Source: CAYSPT01 sp964432985 (GTDB lineage: Bacteria; Muiribacteriota; CAYSPT01). Taken from it: DNA of 16,324 nt. The number at the start of each line of letters is the position of its first letter. The stretch's first letter is position 1. Below the pieces are notes generated by a model. It did no database searches. It had not been told where the DNA came from and was given only the letters and a program-made list of their open reading frames with translations. The stretch lies in the NCBI GenBank assembly GCA_964432985.1, contig CAYSPT010000094.1, forward strand, positions 1-16,324, written 5' to 3'. The position numbers and the translations under genes were made by a program. Shown here piece after piece: positions 1 to 7,410 of the stretch.

Positions 1-137
1 ACCTGGAACGGGTGTTGAAAAAATATCTCACCCTGGACAACGATTCCATCGCTATTATTAAGCCGGTAAAGCTTGGCTTTAAGCCGGCCAACATCGGGCA
101 CCAGCCGGCCGAAACCGGCGGGGAGGAATCCAGATGA
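1..137 (+). CDS. M16 (insulinase-family) peptidase, C-terminal end only
   Basis: This is the last 44 codons of a gene that begins before the window; the first complete codon is at position 3 and the TGA is at 135-137. The peptide reads LERVLKKYLTLDNDSIAIIK, followed by a short hydrophilic tail. A helix followed by a strand of the type 'YLTLDNDSIAIIKP' is the usual end of an M16B peptidase C-domain, and the following gene is an M16 homologue overlapping it by ATGA. By inference this is the partner subunit and may carry the HxxEH zinc site that the downstream protein lacks. The catalytic part is outside the window, so that cannot be seen. Confidence 0.7.
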   Translation, partial: LERVLKKYLTLDNDSIAIIKPVKLGFKPANIGHQPAETGGEESR

Positions 138-1507
138 CCTGTTCCGCGCGCGGAAGAACAGGCGATAAACTCAGAAAGGTAGTGCTGTTGACGTTGATGT
201 TCACATCCATTGCCACCGCTGCCAGTACGGCAGGAGGGTCCAGGCCAACTGTTAGATATGAGCTGACCAACGGTCTCAGGCTCGTCATCCGACGAAATCT
301 CGGATCTGAGATCGTCTCCCTGGCAATGTTCGTAGAAGGCGGTCCGGTCATCGAAAAAACGGGGCAGGATGGCCTGTCCAATTTCGTGGCCAGAATGGTC
401 CTGCGCGGAACGGACAATAAGTCCGCCCGGGAAATTGCTGACGGGTTTGATACATGCGGAGCGGAGATCAAGGGCACCGGCGGATGGGACTATCTCCGGT
501 TCAACCTCCGGGTTCCCAGGGACGGATACCAGGAATCGATCACCCTGCTGGCGGAGTGTCTCACCTCCCCGATATTTGATGATAACGAAATCAGCCGGAT
601 GAAACAAAAAATAACGGGAGATATCGCCCGGGAAGAGGACGACATGTTTGAATCCACTTTCAAACTGTTCAACAACACCCACTACCGGGACCATCCCTAC
701 GGAAAACCTCCCCTGGGAACGAAAGAGACTGTTGCCCGGCTTGACCGCGCCAGTCTCGTTTCATTTTGCACCCGTCAGGTCAGGCCCGAAAACACGCTCA
801 TCGTAATAGTCGGTGATGTTCCGGTCCACCAGGTTCTCGAGGCCATGAGAAAAACTTTTGGAGGATGGGAGAGGGGCACCGAATCACCGGACGGCAGAAC
901 GCACTCCCTGGTTGAGGCCGCCCCCCCCCCTGACATCACCTTTGGAGACAGGTCCTCGGTAGTGCGCAAGAAACGCGAGCAAACCTACATAGTGACCGGA
1001 GTGACGGTCCCTTCATCCAGCGCACAAGAGTACCCGGTGCTGAGAGTGATCGATTTTCTTCTGGGAGGCGGGATGTCATCACGCCTTTTCGTCACCTTGA
1101 GAGAGCAGCGCAGCCTGGCCTACCACGTATCGAGTCTGTACACGATCAAAAACGGCCCTTCATCGTTCATCCTCTACGGAGGTTGCGCACCCGACAAGGA
1201 ACAGGAACTGCTGCTGGGACTCATAAAACAGGCCCGATCCCTGAGAGAGAAACTGGTTTCACAGGAGGAGTTGTCCCGCGCTAAGTCCAGCCTCAAGGGT
1301 AACATAGCCATGAGAAACCAGATATCTCTCAACCAGGCGGCAACACTGGGGAAATACGAACTGCAGGAAGCAGGATTCGAACTGGCGGACCGGCTTCGCG
1401 ACCTGATTGATACAGTAACGGCGGAACAAATACAGCAAACCGCACAACGGTATTTCAAACCCGAATCCTGGACCATCGCCATCACTCGGGGCACCACCGG
1501 AGAATGA
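134..1507 (+). CDS. M16 family peptidase-like protein lacking the zinc motif (probable non-catalytic subunit)
   Basis: This 457-residue protein has the length and two-domain layout of M16B peptidases. A basic stretch followed by a hydrophobic segment at residues 12-31 looks like a signal peptide, suggesting export. The N-domain strand 'ELTNGLRLVIRRN' (43-55) is typical. Where active members have HxxEH in G-L-x-H-F-x-E-H-M, this protein has N83-F-V-A-R87, so both His ligands and the catalytic Glu are gone. The C-domain motif 'GGGMSSRLFVTLREQRSLAY' (311-330) is well conserved and contains R323 and Y330, spaced seven residues apart as in the substrate-binding Arg/Tyr pair of the family. Known heterodimeric M16B enzymes split the zinc site and the R/Y pair between two subunits; this looks like the R/Y subunit. 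The start at 134 is supported by the ATGA overlap with the upstream stop and by GGGAGGA just ahead. A run of ten C lies in the linker between the domains. Confidence 0.88.
   Translation: MTCSARGRTGDKLRKVVLLTLMFTSIATAASTAGGSRPTVRYELTNGLRLVIRRNLGSEIVSLAMFVEGGPVIEKTGQDGLSNFVARMVLRGTDNKSAREIADGFDTCGAEIKGTGGWDYLRFNLRVPRDGYQESITLLAECLTSPIFDDNEISRMKQKITGDIAREEDDMFESTFKLFNNTHYRDHPYGKPPLGTKETVARLDRASLVSFCTRQVRPENTLIVIVGDVPVHQVLEAMRKTFGGWERGTESPDGRTHSLVEAAPPPDITFGDRSSVVRKKREQTYIVTGVTVPSSSAQEYPVLRVIDFLLGGGMSSRLFVTLREQRSLAYHVSSLYTIKNGPSSFILYGGCAPDKEQELLLGLIKQARSLREKLVSQEELSRAKSSLKGNIAMRNQISLNQAATLGKYELQEAGFELADRLRDLIDTVTAEQIQQTAQRYFKPESWTIAITRGTTGE
921..930 (+). repeat. Poly-C tract (C10) inside the M16 gene
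   Basis: Ten consecutive C bases encode part of an Ala-Ala-Pro-Pro-Pro linker at residues 262-266, between the two M16 domains. As read, the frame is intact. A one-base slip would truncate the protein before the R/Y motif. It may be a slippage site or a sequencing-error hotspot. Confidence 0.85.
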
Positions 1508-1626
1508 ACCTTTACCGAAGGTTGCGATAGTTATTTCTAGAGGTGCTTGTCGTGAATTTGTCACTATGCGATGAAAGCGCCGTGAGCGCTCCGTAAGAAA
1601 TAACCATCACAACCGAACTGAAAGGT
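1508..1626. repeat. Imperfect inverted repeat filling the gap between convergent genes
   Basis: Arms 1508-1538 and 1596-1626 match at about 23 of 31 positions. The inner 19 bases (GGTTGCGATAGTTATTTCT against the complement of 1596-1614) match at 17 of 19, and the outer ACCTTT/AAAGGT also pair. The 57-base centre contains a small hairpin AGCGC-CGTGA-GCGCT at 1576-1590. The element fits almost exactly between the two stop codons. No T-run follows on either strand, so it is not a classical intrinsic terminator. It could act as a bidirectional RNA 3' structure or be a small non-autonomous element (MITE-like). No target duplication is evident. Confidence 0.6.
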
Positions 1627-1627
1627 C

Positions 1628-4090
1628 TTATTCTTCTCGTTTCTTCTTCCACAGCGAGACGGTCAGCAGCAGGATTGAGCCGCACTTGAGTGCGCACAGA
1701 ACCAGGCAGGTGCCCGCAAGACCGAGAACGGGAAGACAAAAACTTGCTACCAGCAAAGCTCCCAGGAACGATCCGGCCAAATCAGCCCCGTAGGCGGTAC
1801 CGGCCAGGGAACCGGGTTTCTGTATTTTTCCTGCCAGAAGCGCACTTCCCAGGGGAAACTCCAGTCCATCCAGCACGCCGGCGGCCAGAATAAGCAAAGC
1901 AAACAATCCCTTTACCATCACGCTCGTCCAGGGTCCCGTGAGCCGCGAGCACCAGACCAGCACGGGAAACAGCACCACGGAAAAAACCGCCAGGACCGTT
2001 TCTATCGAGAGCAGGAAAATCCTGGGTTTTTGGCGCGCAACCAGCACCCTGTTGGAAAAAGCGCTGCCGACGGCCAGCCCGGCCATAAACAGGGTGATAA
2101 TAAATGCCACCTGTCCAAACACGTACCCGGTAACCACCTGGAATCCGAACAGCAGCAAGACCTCAATGATCATGGCCGTCAAACCGTTACTGAGAAGAAC
2201 AACCGGAACAACAATCGTTTCGGAACTTCTTTTCCGTACTGCTATTACAACAGCAAGGATAGTAAAAATTGCCATGAGGAAGCACACTATGTGCCAAAGC
2301 CGGGTCCGGGCGAAGACAGCCAGCAGGGCCCCGGCTTTCCGGGAAAAAGCAGAGGTCGACAGCAGCAGCTGCAGGTAATAACTGACCGGGTGAAAATCAC
2401 GGTTCAACGGGATAGAATCATCGTTGTCCCAGGCAGACAGCGCTTCCGCCAGCGGGTCCGGGCTGACGAAAAGACGGTCAACGCCGGAGAGGAGAAAATT
2501 GAGCCTGTCGGCGATCCGGAACCGGTCGAGCTTGTGCTGTACCATGGCCGTTTCCAGGTACTCGGTTTGGATACCCCGCTGAAGGTACCGCCGGGTGGCG
2601 GCGTTTGAATCGAGAACAAGTGTTCCCTTTGACGGTGATGCCATCCACAACATGGTATATTCGGGTACCGGCTGAACCGTCGGGAACACCTGGCGCAACG
2701 TTCTGTAGATCGAGCCGTTAAGTTTTCTCATTTCGGTACCGACGTAGGTTTCTGAAAATGACAGTTCCAGAATCAGGATACCGTCCGGTTCAAGCACCTG
2801 CTTGACGGCGGTGAAAAACTCCATACTGTAGCCGCGATTGATGAAAGCGGTGGAAGGATCGGGAAGCGCCAGAAACACCAGATCATACCGTTTTCGCCGT
2901 TCAGCCGGCAATTGGGAGGAACGGCGGATATGCCGGCACCCGTCCTCGAAATAACACGTAACCCGCTTATCCTCAACCGCCTGCCGATCCACTTCGGGAA
3001 CGAATTCCATCACCAGACGTACCAGTTGGGGATCGAGACAGACATAATCAAGAGATTCAACCGGATGCTTGAGGACTTCTCTCAGCCCTCCCGCGATACC
3101 GCCGCCCACAACCAGGACATGCCGGGGAGCGGGATGCAGAAGAAGAGGGAGGTGGAAGAACGGCTCATTGGTTGACGGAGCCGGTACCGTGGCCACCAGA
3201 ATCCCGTTTTCGAAAAAACTCTTCTGCTTCTCATGCGCTGTTACCGTCAAGGTGCCGTACTGAGATTCTCTGGTTTTAACCAGCGTAAAATCCTGCCAGC
3301 GTATCGACTGGGTCCACTGCTCCAGATGACCGGTGCCGGTCAACCCGACCAGGGCCAGGCAGAGCAGCGAGGAGCAAACGAGCAGCGCAATCAAGGCTCT
3401 GGAAAACCGCCGTTCACCCACCCCAATCAGCAGCCACCAGGCAGATGTCACATTAAGCACCGACACCAGGGAGATGACAAACCACGGTCCAACAGCCGCC
3501 ACTAATACGTAGTTGAACAGGAGTCCCCCGATAATAAATCCAAGTGTTTCCCGGATGTACACGCGGTTGACCCACGAAACTGCTTCATCACTTCCACCAG
3601 TCGAACGGGTTTTCCGGCGGAGATTACCCATCAATCTGACCACCGAAGGGAAGACAGCTCCCAGGACCAGGCACAGGGGTGCAAGTATCAAAAAAGACAG
3701 AGCCATGATCTGGGTAAGACTGGCGACTTCGCCGGTTCTCAACCCCCACAACACCCGGGATGATCTCGCCAACACCAGTGTCAGGGGCACCAGCCAGGAA
3801 ACGACATTGAGCAATACCACACACACTGGCAAACCGGAATGGAACCGGTCCAACAAGCGGCCGCCCAGCAGCGTCCCCAGAGATGACCAGAACAGCCAGC
3901 TGCCGAGAAAGATGCCGAAACTCAGTTCGTTACCGTGAAAACTCGCCGCGGTTTCACGAAGCAGGACCACCTGGGACAGCACCGCCGTGACGCCGAGAAC
4001 CAGGGGGCCTCCCCACTCGCGGGCGGTAGTTAAACTTTTTTGGAATGACACCATGGGAGAATGCCCGGCTGTCGTATCCGCCTTGACCAT
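1628..4090 (-). CDS. Polytopic membrane protein with embedded spermidine-synthase-like domain
   Basis: This 820-residue protein has a hydrophobic N-terminal block with about seven membrane segments (residues 27-252), a soluble Rossmann domain (about 268-490), a linker ending in 'PLNRDFHPVSYYL' (561-573), and a second block of about seven to eight segments (597 to the end). The soluble part aligns with spermidine synthases: 'VVGGGIAGGLREVLKHP' corresponds to the GGGDGG loop, 'CLDP' (351-354) to the ExD motif, and 'EDG' (382-384) to DDG. The catalytic Asp of the synthase motif D-x-x-D-P is replaced by A408 (sequence LALPDP), and the GGGDGG Asp and the cofactor-loop Glu are also lost, so polyamine synthesis is unlikely. 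Fused transporter/spermidine-synthase-like proteins are a known but functionally unclear family. I place the start at 4090, one base after the dppF stop, because GGAAGG lies 10 bases ahead. In-frame ATGs at 4111 and 4228 lie inside dppF, and the 4111 ATG has no good ribosome site. Confidence 0.85.
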   Translation of the reverse strand: MVKADTTAGHSPMVSFQKSLTTAREWGGPLVLGVTAVLSQVVLLRETAASFHGNELSFGIFLGSWLFWSSLGTLLGGRLLDRFHSGLPVCVVLLNVVSWLVPLTLVLARSSRVLWGLRTGEVASLTQIMALSFLILAPLCLVLGAVFPSVVRLMGNLRRKTRSTGGSDEAVSWVNRVYIRETLGFIIGGLLFNYVLVAAVGPWFVISLVSVLNVTSAWWLLIGVGERRFSRALIALLVCSSLLCLALVGLTGTGHLEQWTQSIRWQDFTLVKTRESQYGTLTVTAHEKQKSFFENGILVATVPAPSTNEPFFHLPLLLHPAPRHVLVVGGGIAGGLREVLKHPVESLDYVCLDPQLVRLVMEFVPEVDRQAVEDKRVTCYFEDGCRHIRRSSQLPAERRKRYDLVFLALPDPSTAFINRGYSMEFFTAVKQVLEPDGILILELSFSETYVGTEMRKLNGSIYRTLRQVFPTVQPVPEYTMLWMASPSKGTLVLDSNAATRRYLQRGIQTEYLETAMVQHKLDRFRIADRLNFLLSGVDRLFVSPDPLAEALSAWDNDDSIPLNRDFHPVSYYLQLLLSTSAFSRKAGALLAVFARTRLWHIVCFLMAIFTILAVVIAVRKRSSETIVVPVVLLSNGLTAMIIEVLLLFGFQVVTGYVFGQVAFIITLFMAGLAVGSAFSNRVLVARQKPRIFLLSIETVLAVFSVVLFPVLVWCSRLTGPWTSVMVKGLFALLILAAGVLDGLEFPLGSALLAGKIQKPGSLAGTAYGADLAGSFLGALLVASFCLPVLGLAGTCLVLCALKCGSILLLTVSLWKKKREE

Positions 4091-4091
4091 G

Positions 4092-5183
4092 TCATTGCGA
4101 CCTTCCGGCATAGTGGCACGCCACTTGATGAGATTCGGTAATTTTTTCCAGCAATGGACGCTCGTGAAAACAGGTGTTCCGCGACCGGGGGCAGGCATCC
4201 GCGAACAGGCAGCAATCGGTACCGGCAAGCGGAGTTTTTTTCTCCACCAGGTGGCCGGAGCTTTCTTGCCGGTCCGAAAACCCGGATGCCCTGCCTGCCC
4301 CGTGGGCTCGCATGGCTGACTCGAGCTGTTGATGCGTGCGGACCAGACCGGCCGTATACGGATGCAGGGGATTATTTAAAATATCCTTCATGGATGCGCA
4401 CTCTACCAGGCGCCCGGCCTGCATGACTCCAGCCCGGCTAGCCATTACCTCCAGCACTTCGAAATCGTGAGTAACCACGAAAAAGGTAAGATTATGCCGT
4501 TTCTTCAGCTTCACGAGTAGAGCGATAATTCTTCTCCGGACGGTTACATCCAGAGCAGACACCGGTTCATCGAGAATTATCATCTCGGGCCTGACGGCAA
4601 GTGCTCTGGCCAGACCGACACGTTGCTTTTCACCGGTGGAAAGCTCATGCGGGAATCGATCCAGATAGCCACCGTCCAGCTCAACCTCCTTCAGCAGTTC
4701 ACGGGACAGTTCCTCAGATCTCTTTCCGCTTCCCCGGCCGAATCTGACCGCATCCGCCAGTGTCTCACCTACCGTAAGACGGGGATTGAGAGCACCGGAC
4801 ACATCCTGAAAAACCAGTTGGGCACGAGTCCAGACACTGGACTGAAGCATCCGAAGAGACATATCGGTGAGTGAACGGCCATCAAATAGCACCTGCCCTT
4901 TATCCGGTTTGACAAGACCGGCCGCTATCCGGGCCAGAGTCGTTTTACCCGAGCCGCTTTCACCCACAAGACCAAACGTTTCTCCGATTCCTATATCGAG
5001 ATCGACGTGGTCGACCGCGCTCACGGCAGAGGTATCCGTTGGGGCCCAGGAGGTATCCGTTGGGGCCCAGGAGGTATCCGTTGGGGCCCAGGAGGTATCC
5101 GTTGGGGCCCAAGAGGTGTCCGTTTTGCCCTTTCCCCGACCGAATCGCTTGACAATTGTTCTCAGTTCAAGAAGTGGATGCAT
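4092..5183 (-). CDS. dppF: Dipeptide/oligopeptide ABC transporter ATP-binding protein, DppF/OppF type
   Basis: This 363-residue cytoplasmic ATPase energises peptide (or nickel/oligosaccharide) uptake together with the DppD-type partner. Walker A is GESGSGKT (74-81), with the Q-loop at Q126, signature LSTGEKQ (181-187; the usual LSGGQ has a Thr), Walker B MIILDEP (201-207) and switch His239. The C-terminal 'NPLHPYT' and a cysteine-rich tail (C324/C325, C331, C338, C356) are typical of the OppD/DppF subfamily. Between the first beta strand and the 'AVDHVDLDIGIGE' strand, residues 21-52 are a repeat of TDTSWAP, absent from ordinary family members. The ATG overlaps the end of dppD by 17 bases and has GAGGT just upstream (5187-5191). 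The substrate cannot be told from the ATPase alone. Confidence 0.92.
   Translation of the reverse strand: MHPLLELRTIVKRFGRGKGKTDTSWAPTDTSWAPTDTSWAPTDTSWAPTDTSAVSAVDHVDLDIGIGETFGLVGESGSGKTTLARIAAGLVKPDKGQVLFDGRSLTDMSLRMLQSSVWTRAQLVFQDVSGALNPRLTVGETLADAVRFGRGSGKRSEELSRELLKEVELDGGYLDRFPHELSTGEKQRVGLARALAVRPEMIILDEPVSALDVTVRRRIIALLVKLKKRHNLTFFVVTHDFEVLEVMASRAGVMQAGRLVECASMKDILNNPLHPYTAGLVRTHQQLESAMRAHGAGRASGFSDRQESSGHLVEKKTPLAGTDCCLFADACPRSRNTCFHERPLLEKITESHQVACHYAGRSQ
5030..5124. repeat. 21-bp in-frame tandem repeat in dppF (four copies plus a partial)
   Basis: Units start at 5030, 5051, 5072 and 5093 (plus-strand unit AGGTATCCGTTGGGGCCCAG plus one G). The first three are identical and the fourth differs by one base; a degenerate partial copy begins at 5114. 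Read on the minus strand they encode TDTSWAP four times plus TDTS. The near-perfect identity suggests recent expansion by slippage or unequal recombination, and the 21-base period keeps the frame whatever the copy number. Confidence 0.95.
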
Positions 5184-6144
5184 AACACCTCACCCGGTGT
5201 CCGGGACTCACCTCCCTCCATGGAGGCCGCTTCGTACGGCAGGGCGGTCTGGAAACAGAACACCTGTCTACATAAGGACACCCATCATTACATTGAGGAT
5301 GACCCTGTGCCTTTTCAGTCCCCTGTTTATCCCTGCGGGCAGACGACAGAAGTTCCCTGGTATACGGATGCAAAGGAGAATCGAGTATTTTCCCGGTGGG
5401 GGCAATTTCCACCAGTGCACCCGAAAACAATACCGCCGTCCGGTCACAACACCAAACCACGGATGCCAGATCATGCGACACCAGCAGCAAGGCCATCTCG
5501 AGATCTCTTCTTAAAGTCTGAATGAGTTCTAGCACCAGCACTTTCAGGGTAGCGTCAAGCGCCGTGGTGGGTTCATCAGCCACCAGCAACTCCGGCCGCA
5601 GAATAAGGGACAGCGCCAGGGCAGCCCTCTGCTGCATACCTCCGGACAGCTCGAATGGATAGAGATCCATAACCCTATCGGGGTTGGGCAGACCCGTTCT
5701 GCGCAACCAGTCACGGGTTAGTGATACGGCTTCTTCCTCTTCGAGGTCCAGATGTGCAAGCACCGTCTCCACCATCTGCTGACCGATGGTAAACACCGGA
5801 TCGAGTGTGGATGACGGTTCCTGAAACAGGAGAGACATTCGGCTCCCGAGCAATTTTCTGAACTCTGTTCCACTGGTGGACAGGATGTTCTTCCCCTTAA
5901 ACGCAATAGTGCCATTATCTATATAAAAATCCTTCTTCGGCAATATTTTGAAGATGGCTCTGGTCAGCATCGTTTTACCGGCACCTGATTCCCCTACCAG
6001 GCCAACAGATTCCCCCGATTTGACTTTAAGATTGATCCCGTCGAGCACCAGCGGAGAGCAGTCAGGCTGTTGGTGGCCGTGAGCAGTATGTCTCAGGCCA
6101 ACGGACAGGTCTTTTACTTCCAGAACCGGTATATCCATACTCAT
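5167..6144 (-). CDS. dppD: Dipeptide/oligopeptide ABC transporter ATP-binding protein, DppD/OppD type
   Basis: Counted from the start chosen here, this is a 325-residue ATPase. Walker A is GESGAGKT (51-58), with Q108 in the Q-loop, signature LSGGMQQ (166-172), Walker B LLVADEP (186-192) and switch His224. 'SPLHPYTREL' and the cysteine-rich tail (C289, C295, C302, C320) place it in the OppD/DppD subfamily, in which such cysteines have been linked to an iron-sulfur cluster in some members. Several ATGs are possible: 6195 lies within dppC and has no ribosome site; 6150 overlaps a strong extended Shine-Dalgarno (GGGGGTGAT), leaving 6144 as the best-spaced start, with 6138 also possible. It lies 22 bases after the dppC stop and overlaps dppF by 17 bases, so the genes are probably co-transcribed. 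Confidence 0.92.
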   Translation of the reverse strand: MSMDIPVLEVKDLSVGLRHTAHGHQQPDCSPLVLDGINLKVKSGESVGLVGESGAGKTMLTRAIFKILPKKDFYIDNGTIAFKGKNILSTSGTEFRKLLGSRMSLLFQEPSSTLDPVFTIGQQMVETVLAHLDLEEEEAVSLTRDWLRRTGLPNPDRVMDLYPFELSGGMQQRAALALSLILRPELLVADEPTTALDATLKVLVLELIQTLRRDLEMALLLVSHDLASVVWCCDRTAVLFSGALVEIAPTGKILDSPLHPYTRELLSSARRDKQGTEKAQGHPQCNDGCPYVDRCSVSRPPCRTKRPPWREVSPGHRVRCYASTS

Positions 6145-6166
6145 AGCCATCACCCCCTGCTGACTG

Positions 6167-7033
6167 TCATGGAACGAACCGTGGGTCGAGAGCATCGCGC
6201 AAGCTTTCGCCGATCAAGTTGCACCCTGCTACCGCACCGAGAATAGCCAGTCCCGGAAACAGTGAAAGCCACCAGGCCCATTGCACAGCGTCCCGGCCGG
6301 CGGACAGCAGTTGTCCCCAGCTGGGGATGTCATGCGGCAATCCGAGCCCGAGAAATGTCAGGCCGCATTCCACCAGAATGGCGCTTCCGACTCCCAGGGT
6401 GGCCGCCACTACTACCGGACCAGCCAGATTAGGAAGAATATGACGAAAAATAAGTGCAGCCGGTTTAGCCCCGGTCATGCGGGCTGCTTCCACGAATTCA
6501 AGTGATTTCAAACGCTTGACCTCGGTCCTGACCAGCCTGGCCAGCCCGGGCCATCCGGTCAACGCGATTACCAGTACGATATTGGTTATGGAATGCTCCA
6601 CAATGGCCAGAGCGGCCAGCGCCAGGAAAAACGGGGGAAAGCACATGAACACATCGATCAGCCGGCTCAAAAGGAAATCAATAATCCCTCCGCAATAGCC
6701 AGACACCGAACCGATTAACACACCTGCCAGAGTGTAGAGAGCAACCGATAATATTCCCACCACAAGCGTGGCCCGGCCGCCATAGACTATCCGGCTGAGA
6801 ACGTCTCTACCGCAATCATCCGTACCGAGCCACCTGCCTGGAGCGGGCTCCCTGAAACTTTCAGTGATTTTTATGTCGTCAGGCGGACGGGAAGCGACCA
6901 GGGGAGCACAGAGGGTCAGCAGCGCCAAAACACCCACCAGGCAAAGACCGAGTACGGAGCGGCGGTCCCGGATAAAGCGTTTAACGGTCGATTTCCAGAA
7001 TGTCCTTTGTGAAGGTTCCCCAGTGTTAATCAT
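6167..7033 (-). CDS. dppC: Dipeptide/oligopeptide ABC transporter permease, DppC/OppC type
   Basis: This 288-residue inner-membrane permease opens with a membrane segment at 27-47. It is followed by the family motif 'WLGTDDCGRDVLSRIVYGGR' (68-87) and about five more membrane segments. The EAA loop that docks the ATPases is present: 'EAARMTGAK' (182-190) with 'HILPN' (198-202). The end 'DALDPRF' is typical of DppC. The reading frame stays open to 7150, but that extension runs through a strong terminator and the promoter, so I start at 7033. At that ATG there is no clear ribosome site; a promoter is placed so that transcription should begin at or within a base or two of the ATG. The usual preceding genes (substrate-binding protein dppA and permease dppB) are absent, and the flagellin cluster lies upstream instead. 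Confidence 0.93.
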   Translation of the reverse strand: MINTGEPSQRTFWKSTVKRFIRDRRSVLGLCLVGVLALLTLCAPLVASRPPDDIKITESFREPAPGRWLGTDDCGRDVLSRIVYGGRATLVVGILSVALYTLAGVLIGSVSGYCGGIIDFLLSRLIDVFMCFPPFFLALAALAIVEHSITNIVLVIALTGWPGLARLVRTEVKRLKSLEFVEAARMTGAKPAALIFRHILPNLAGPVVVAATLGVGSAILVECGLTFLGLGLPHDIPSWGQLLSAGRDAVQWAWWLSLFPGLAILGAVAGCNLIGESLRDALDPRFVP

Positions 7034-7039
7034 GTCACC

Positions 7040-7068
7040 AGAATACGTGCCGACCTCTGCTCTGTCAA
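7040..7068 (-). promoter_or_regulatory. Sigma-70-type promoter for the dppC operon, predicted leaderless
   Basis: On the minus strand, TTGACA (7068-7063) is separated by exactly 17 bases from TATTCT (7045-7040), which matches TATAAT at 4 of 6 positions. Only GGTGAC lies between the -10 box and the dppC ATG (7033), so the expected start of transcription falls on the A of the start codon. The -35 box begins three bases after the T-tract of the upstream terminator. Confidence 0.6.
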
Positions 7069-7070
7069 AC

Positions 7071-7098
7071 AAAAAAAAAGGCGGCCTGTCGGCCGCCT
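7071..7098 (-). terminator. Intrinsic terminator at the end of the flagellin region
   Basis: On the minus strand the stem AGGCGGCC / GGCCGCCT closes a GACA tetraloop (7098-7079), followed by an uninterrupted run of T down to 7071. This is a textbook rho-independent terminator for transcripts coming from fla4 and the small gene at 7410-7147, and it insulates the dppC promoter immediately downstream. Confidence 0.9.
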
Positions 7099-7146
7099 GA
7101 TACAATGAGTGTTGCACATCCGCAAAGGATTCCCTTGCCGGGAGTA

Positions 7147-7410
7147 TCACAGTCCCTCTTGAACTATAATCCTCCCGAGTCTTACCCTGCCCGGCCTGAT
7201 GAACGCCGGGACTTGTTGTCCGGGGAGCGCCGCGTGCCCTCCGTGGCTGGCGGCACTCCCGTTTGGTATCACAACAGATGTCACTACTTGGTTTTTGTAA
7301 CCACTTCTTATGCCCGGGGCAGCAACCCGGCCGGCACGTCGTTGGGCCACCGTGTTTATGACGGATCCGTATGCCGTTTCCGGTCTTTGTGTGTGATCCG
7401 TGCGTTTCAT
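7147..7410 (-). CDS. Possible small basic protein, unrecognised
   Basis: This is an 87-codon frame with a well-placed ribosome site: AAGGAG seven bases before the ATG. It stops about 50 bases before the terminator, as expected for the last gene of the flagellin transcript. The product begins MKRTDHTQRPETAYGSVINT, is rich in Arg, Gly, Val and Ala, and has no cysteine, no clear membrane segment and no motif I recognise. It does not resemble FlaG, FlgM, FliS or FliW. It could be a real small flagellar-associated gene or a chance frame; the ribosome site is the main support. Confidence 0.4.
   Translation of the reverse strand: MKRTDHTQRPETAYGSVINTVAQRRAGRVAAPGIRSGYKNQVVTSVVIPNGSAASHGGHAALPGQQVPAFIRPGRVRLGRIIVQEGL

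Noticed and set aside
4091..4228. N-terminal extension of the membrane/spermidine-synthase-like protein to 4228
   Set aside because: It lies wholly within the dppF coding region, and the 4111 start lacks a ribosome site; the ATG at 4090 has GGAAGG at suitable distance.
5030..5124. Possible CRISPR-like array
   Set aside because: Units are contiguous with no spacers, the period is 21 bases, and the repeat is in frame within an ABC ATPase.
7034..7150. N-terminal extension of dppC to the ATG at 7150
   Set aside because: It would be translated through an intrinsic terminator and its promoter, and the extra residues are not part of the family.
7147..7410. FlaG, FlgM or FliS identity for the small frame
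   Set aside because: None of the family-typical patterns of these proteins is present in the translation.
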